A DNA stretch of 64,000 nt, from positions 186,001-250,000 of the forward strand of contig JAFDVZ010000016.1 in NCBI GenBank assembly GCA_018268715.1, written 5' to 3'. Source of the stretch: Acidobacteriota bacterium (lineage in GTDB: Bacteria > Acidobacteriota > Terriglobia > Bryobacterales > Bryobacteraceae). Shown in pieces: positions 59,758 to 64,000 of the stretch. The position numbers were made by a program, and so were the translations under genes. Numbering within the stretch: position 1 is the stretch's first letter; each line of letters opens with the position of its first letter. Under the pieces are notes generated by a model, which made no database searches, was not told the DNA's origin, and worked only from the letters and a program-made list of their open reading frames with translations.

Positions 59758-60878
59758 TCGGTCAGCGTGAACCGCCCATCGGCGTGCAGCAGATAGCGCC
59801 GCCCGCGCCACGCAATGTGGTTGCCGAAGAACCCGGCGATCCAGAACACGAAGCTCAGCAAATCCTGTATCGGCAGCAGCCACCAATGCACCCGCCCGTC
59901 GAGCGCCCGCCGAGCCACCGCATCCGCCGCCGCCAGCCGCAGCCCGATCGCCGCCGCCGCCAGCATCCACCACCCCGGCGCGACCGCCATCAGCAGCGCC
60001 GCCAAGGGCAGCGGATTCGTGAACAGTTGCCCGACATACCCCGCCGGCCGCGACCTCCGCGTGCTCCGCGCCCACCTCAGCCGATGCCCGAAGTTCTGCC
60101 GCAGCCCCTGCGCCCCGATGCGATGCTCGATCACATAGGACGACAGAATCACGCCGCAACCCGCGTCCGCCGCCCGGGCGCCGATGACGAAGTCCTCCGC
60201 CAGGTAATCCTTCACCGCGTCGAACCCGCCGATCCTCTCAATCGCCCCCCGCCGCGCGACAATCGTCGGACCCACGGCGAACCGCATCCCCTCGAGCATC
60301 CGGGCCACCAGCGCGCCGCCCCAGAACTCGGTGTCCATCCCCGCCGCCTCGAGCCTCGACCAGAAGGACCGCCCCGCCACCGCGCGATACGGGCAGGTCG
60401 CGACGCCCACCGCGGAGGTGCGAAACTCCGCCGCCACCGTCGCCAGCATCATCGAATCCACCCGTATATCGCTATCGCTCATCACCAGCAGGTCGTAGCT
60501 GGCCGCCCGCAGCATATGGTCCAGGCTCCACACCTTGGCGTTCGGATACGGCGGCTCTCCAGTGACAATCAGCGCCGTGGGCACGTGCGGATGCTCGCGC
60601 CGCAGATCGTTCACCACCGCCACGGCCGGATCGGCGCCGTCGCGCACGGCGAACAGAATCTCGTAGGCCGGATAATCCTGCGTGAAGAAGGAGCGCAGAT
60701 TCTCCGTCAGCCCCGCGTCCAGCCCGGCGAGCGGCTTCAGGACGCTAATCGGCTCTGAGTTCCCGCCCACCGGCGGCAGGACGGAGCGATAGCTCCGCAC
60801 CGCGAACAGCACCAGGACGCAGTACACCGCCGAGCCCGCCACCAGGGCCGCCAGCAACAGCGAGAGTAGAAAAAGCAC
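59754..60878 (-). CDS. Glycosyltransferase, hopanoid HpnI/ceramide-glucosyltransferase-like (GT21)
   Basis: 374 residues from a GTG start. It has an N-terminal membrane helix (LLSLLLAALVAGSAVYCVLV), then a cytoplasmic GT-A domain with PISVLKPLAGLDAGLTENLR, the metal site SDSDIRVD, AEDFVIGARAADAG and the LRWARSTRRSRPAGY motif, which corresponds to the QxxRW region. Two or three C-terminal membrane helices follow. This is the layout of HpnI, which adds N-acetylglucosamine to bacteriohopanetetrol, and of ceramide glucosyltransferases. No other hopanoid gene is in view, so the acceptor is an inference. It starts 3 bp after the thrS stop. Confidence 0.83.
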   Translation of the reverse strand: MLFLLSLLLAALVAGSAVYCVLVLFAVRSYRSVLPPVGGNSEPISVLKPLAGLDAGLTENLRSFFTQDYPAYEILFAVRDGADPAVAVVNDLRREHPHVPTALIVTGEPPYPNAKVWSLDHMLRAASYDLLVMSDSDIRVDSMMLATVAAEFRTSAVGVATCPYRAVAGRSFWSRLEAAGMDTEFWGGALVARMLEGMRFAVGPTIVARRGAIERIGGFDAVKDYLAEDFVIGARAADAGCGVILSSYVIEHRIGAQGLRQNFGHRLRWARSTRRSRPAGYVGQLFTNPLPLAALLMAVAPGWWMLAAAAIGLRLAAADAVARRALDGRVHWWLLPIQDLLSFVFWIAGFFGNHIAWRGRRYLLHADGRFTLTD

Positions 60879-60881
60879 GGG

Positions 60882-62822
<1,941 letters not shown>

Positions 62823-62847
62823 TAGAACTCAGCGTATCAGAATCGGC

Positions 62848-63591
62848 TCAGTATTCCACCGAGATCAGGAACAGCCCCTGCGCCGGCGCCGTCGGCCCGC
62901 ACGGCACTGCGCACCCCGGCCGCAGCCGTTCCCGAACGCCGTCTTCGCCGACATTTCCCTTGCCGGCCTCGACCAGCACTCCTACCAGATTGCGGACCAT
63001 ATGTTTCAGGAATCCGCTGCCCCGCACGCGGTAGGTCAGCCGTCCCCCGGATCGCTCCACGCTCGACGAGAAGATCCGCCGCACCTTGCTCAAACCCAGC
63101 CGGTCCTTCTCATCGGCCGCCGCGAACGCCGAGAAATCGTGCTCGCCCTCAAGCAGCCGCGCGCACCGCGCCATGGCGTCTTCATCCAGCGGATAAGGAT
63201 GATGATGCACATACCGCCTCTCGAAAGGAGGACAAATCTCCTCCCGCCAGATGCGATACTCATAGGTCTTCGCCACGGCGTCATAGCGGGGGTGAAAACT
63301 CTCCGCCGCCTCCTCCACGCTCAGTATGCGAATCGAATAGGGCAGCAGGCGGTTCATCGCCTTGCGCAGATTATCGACGGGAATCGGATTGTCGAGGCTG
63401 AAGGCGGCCGTCTGCGCCAGAGCATGTACGCCCGCATCCGTGCGGCCCGAAGCGGCCACCGCCACGTCGCGGCCTTCAATGCCGCCGACCACCTGTTCGA
63501 TGACGCCCTGTATCGTCGGGAGCCCGGGCTGCACCTGCCAGCCATGGAAATCCGTGCCGTCGTAGGCGACGCGGATCCGGATCCGCCGCAT
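62848..63591 (-). CDS. truA: tRNA pseudouridine(38-40) synthase
   Basis: 247 residues. It starts with RIRIRVAYDGTDFHGWQVQP and holds the catalytic Asp in VAASGRTDAGVHALAQTAAF. Later conserved pieces are YEYRIWREEICPPFERRYVH, GEHDFSAFAAADEKDR and RVRGSGFLKHMVRNLVGVLV. It modifies uridines 38-40 in the anticodon stem of several tRNAs. It lies 9 bp after the pyrE stop. Confidence 0.97.
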   Translation of the reverse strand: MRRIRIRVAYDGTDFHGWQVQPGLPTIQGVIEQVVGGIEGRDVAVAASGRTDAGVHALAQTAAFSLDNPIPVDNLRKAMNRLLPYSIRILSVEEAAESFHPRYDAVAKTYEYRIWREEICPPFERRYVHHHPYPLDEDAMARCARLLEGEHDFSAFAAADEKDRLGLSKVRRIFSSSVERSGGRLTYRVRGSGFLKHMVRNLVGVLVEAGKGNVGEDGVRERLRPGCAVPCGPTAPAQGLFLISVEY

Positions 63592-63600
63592 CGGCCCGGC

Positions 63601-64000
63601 TCAGGCCTTTCGCGAGCCCGGCTTCACCACCGGACTGCCGGCCGCGCACAGCGGGCAATTATCGGGAGGATAGGAGATCACCTTCAGCGTCGCCAGCGCC
63701 ACGCGCGGCACGCCCAACTCCACATGTCCGCCGCTGCGGTCGATGATGGAGCCGGCCCCCAGCACGCTCGCCCCGGCCGCCCTCAGCACATCGATCACTT
63801 CGCGCGAACTGCCGCCGGTGGTGACGACGTCCTCCACCACCACCACGGTCTCGTCCTTATCGATCGAGAAACCGCGCCGCAGCACCATCGCATTGGCAGC
63901 GTCGCGTTCGGTGAAGATGAACCGCGCCCCCAGCCGCCGCGCCACCTCATGGCCGATGATCAACCCGCCGATGGCCGGCGAAGCCACCACGTTGACCTTG
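63601..64000 (-). CDS. pyrE: Orotate phosphoribosyltransferase, C-terminal part
   Basis: The last 132 or so codons of a gene that starts beyond the right edge. The frame is open to the end of the window, so an internal GTG at 63990 is not the true start. It contains VVASPAIGGLIIGHEVARRL, the conserved IFTERD, a Lys-containing AMVLRRGFSIDKDET, and the PRPP-binding motif VVVVEDVVTTGGSSREVIDV. The C-terminus has a Cys pair (CPLCAAGSP) seen in some longer PyrE proteins. It makes orotidine monophosphate in pyrimidine synthesis. PyrF could be checked in the flanking sequence. Confidence 0.92.
   Translation of the reverse strand, partial: KVNVVASPAIGGLIIGHEVARRLGARFIFTERDAANAMVLRRGFSIDKDETVVVVEDVVTTGGSSREVIDVLRAAGASVLGAGSIIDRSGGHVELGVPRVALATLKVISYPPDNCPLCAAGSPVVKPGSRKA

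Overview
The window is GC-rich, gene-dense bacterial chromosome. It reads like a soil Acidobacteriota, most likely near Solibacter/Bryobacterales. That placement is an inference from the mix of large secreted BNR-repeat, GH53, GH92 and S53 proteins, the TIGR03790 protein, the HpnI-type glycosyltransferase and multi-adaptor MacB-type efflux, not from a marker-gene comparison. No tRNA, rRNA, CRISPR array, transposase or phage gene was seen.

Layout. 0-5 kb: the start of a secreted S53-type protease, an 800-bp stretch with no convincing gene, a secreted BNR-repeat protein and a uronate-dehydrogenase-like enzyme. 5-15 kb: one long minus-strand run of three HlyD-type adaptors, a MacB-type permease without its ATPase, a TolC-like protein and mutL. 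15-21 kb: plus-strand secreted polysaccharide-degradation genes (GH53 galactanase, an unknown protein, GH92 mannosidase). 21-25 kb: serA, a cytochrome c/TIGR03790 pair, a LysR regulator and a tail-anchored small protein. 25.4-26.2 kb: tandem ~130-bp repeats between convergent genes. 26-30.4 kb: a secreted zinc metalloprotease, a membrane protein and a class A beta-lactamase. 30.4-40.6 kb: an accessory-looking plus-strand block with an SF1 helicase, a lipoprotein and a four-gene cluster around a 1289-residue metzincin-like protein lacking a signal peptide. 40.6-49.2 kb: DHH phosphoesterase, the ftsY-ribD-ribE operon, an aldo/keto reductase, a DUF465 protein, a GNAT enzyme, an MFS transporter and a TPR-like secreted protein. 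49.2-54 kb: divergent XRE-cupin and ECF sigma genes, an amidohydrolase, cmk and lysC. 54-58.7 kb: minus-strand E1 alpha-beta fusion, DedA-rhodanese, YceI and a PilZ-J-domain protein. 58.8-64 kb: a PIG-L deacetylase, then the minus-strand run pyrE-truA-thrS-hpnI.

The most striking observations are these. (1) A DedA-rhodanese gene is interrupted by an in-frame TGA exactly where the family has cysteine; the frame stays intact downstream and a SECIS-like hairpin sits at the right distance, so it is a candidate selenoprotein. (2) The cluster at 34.1-40.6 kb encodes a LysM-like / peptidoglycan-binding-like / four zinc-ribbon / metzincin protein with two small signal-less partners and one Sec-exported partner, which looks like an undescribed effector module. 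(3) A tandem repeat array carries copies of the 3' end of the neighbouring protease gene.
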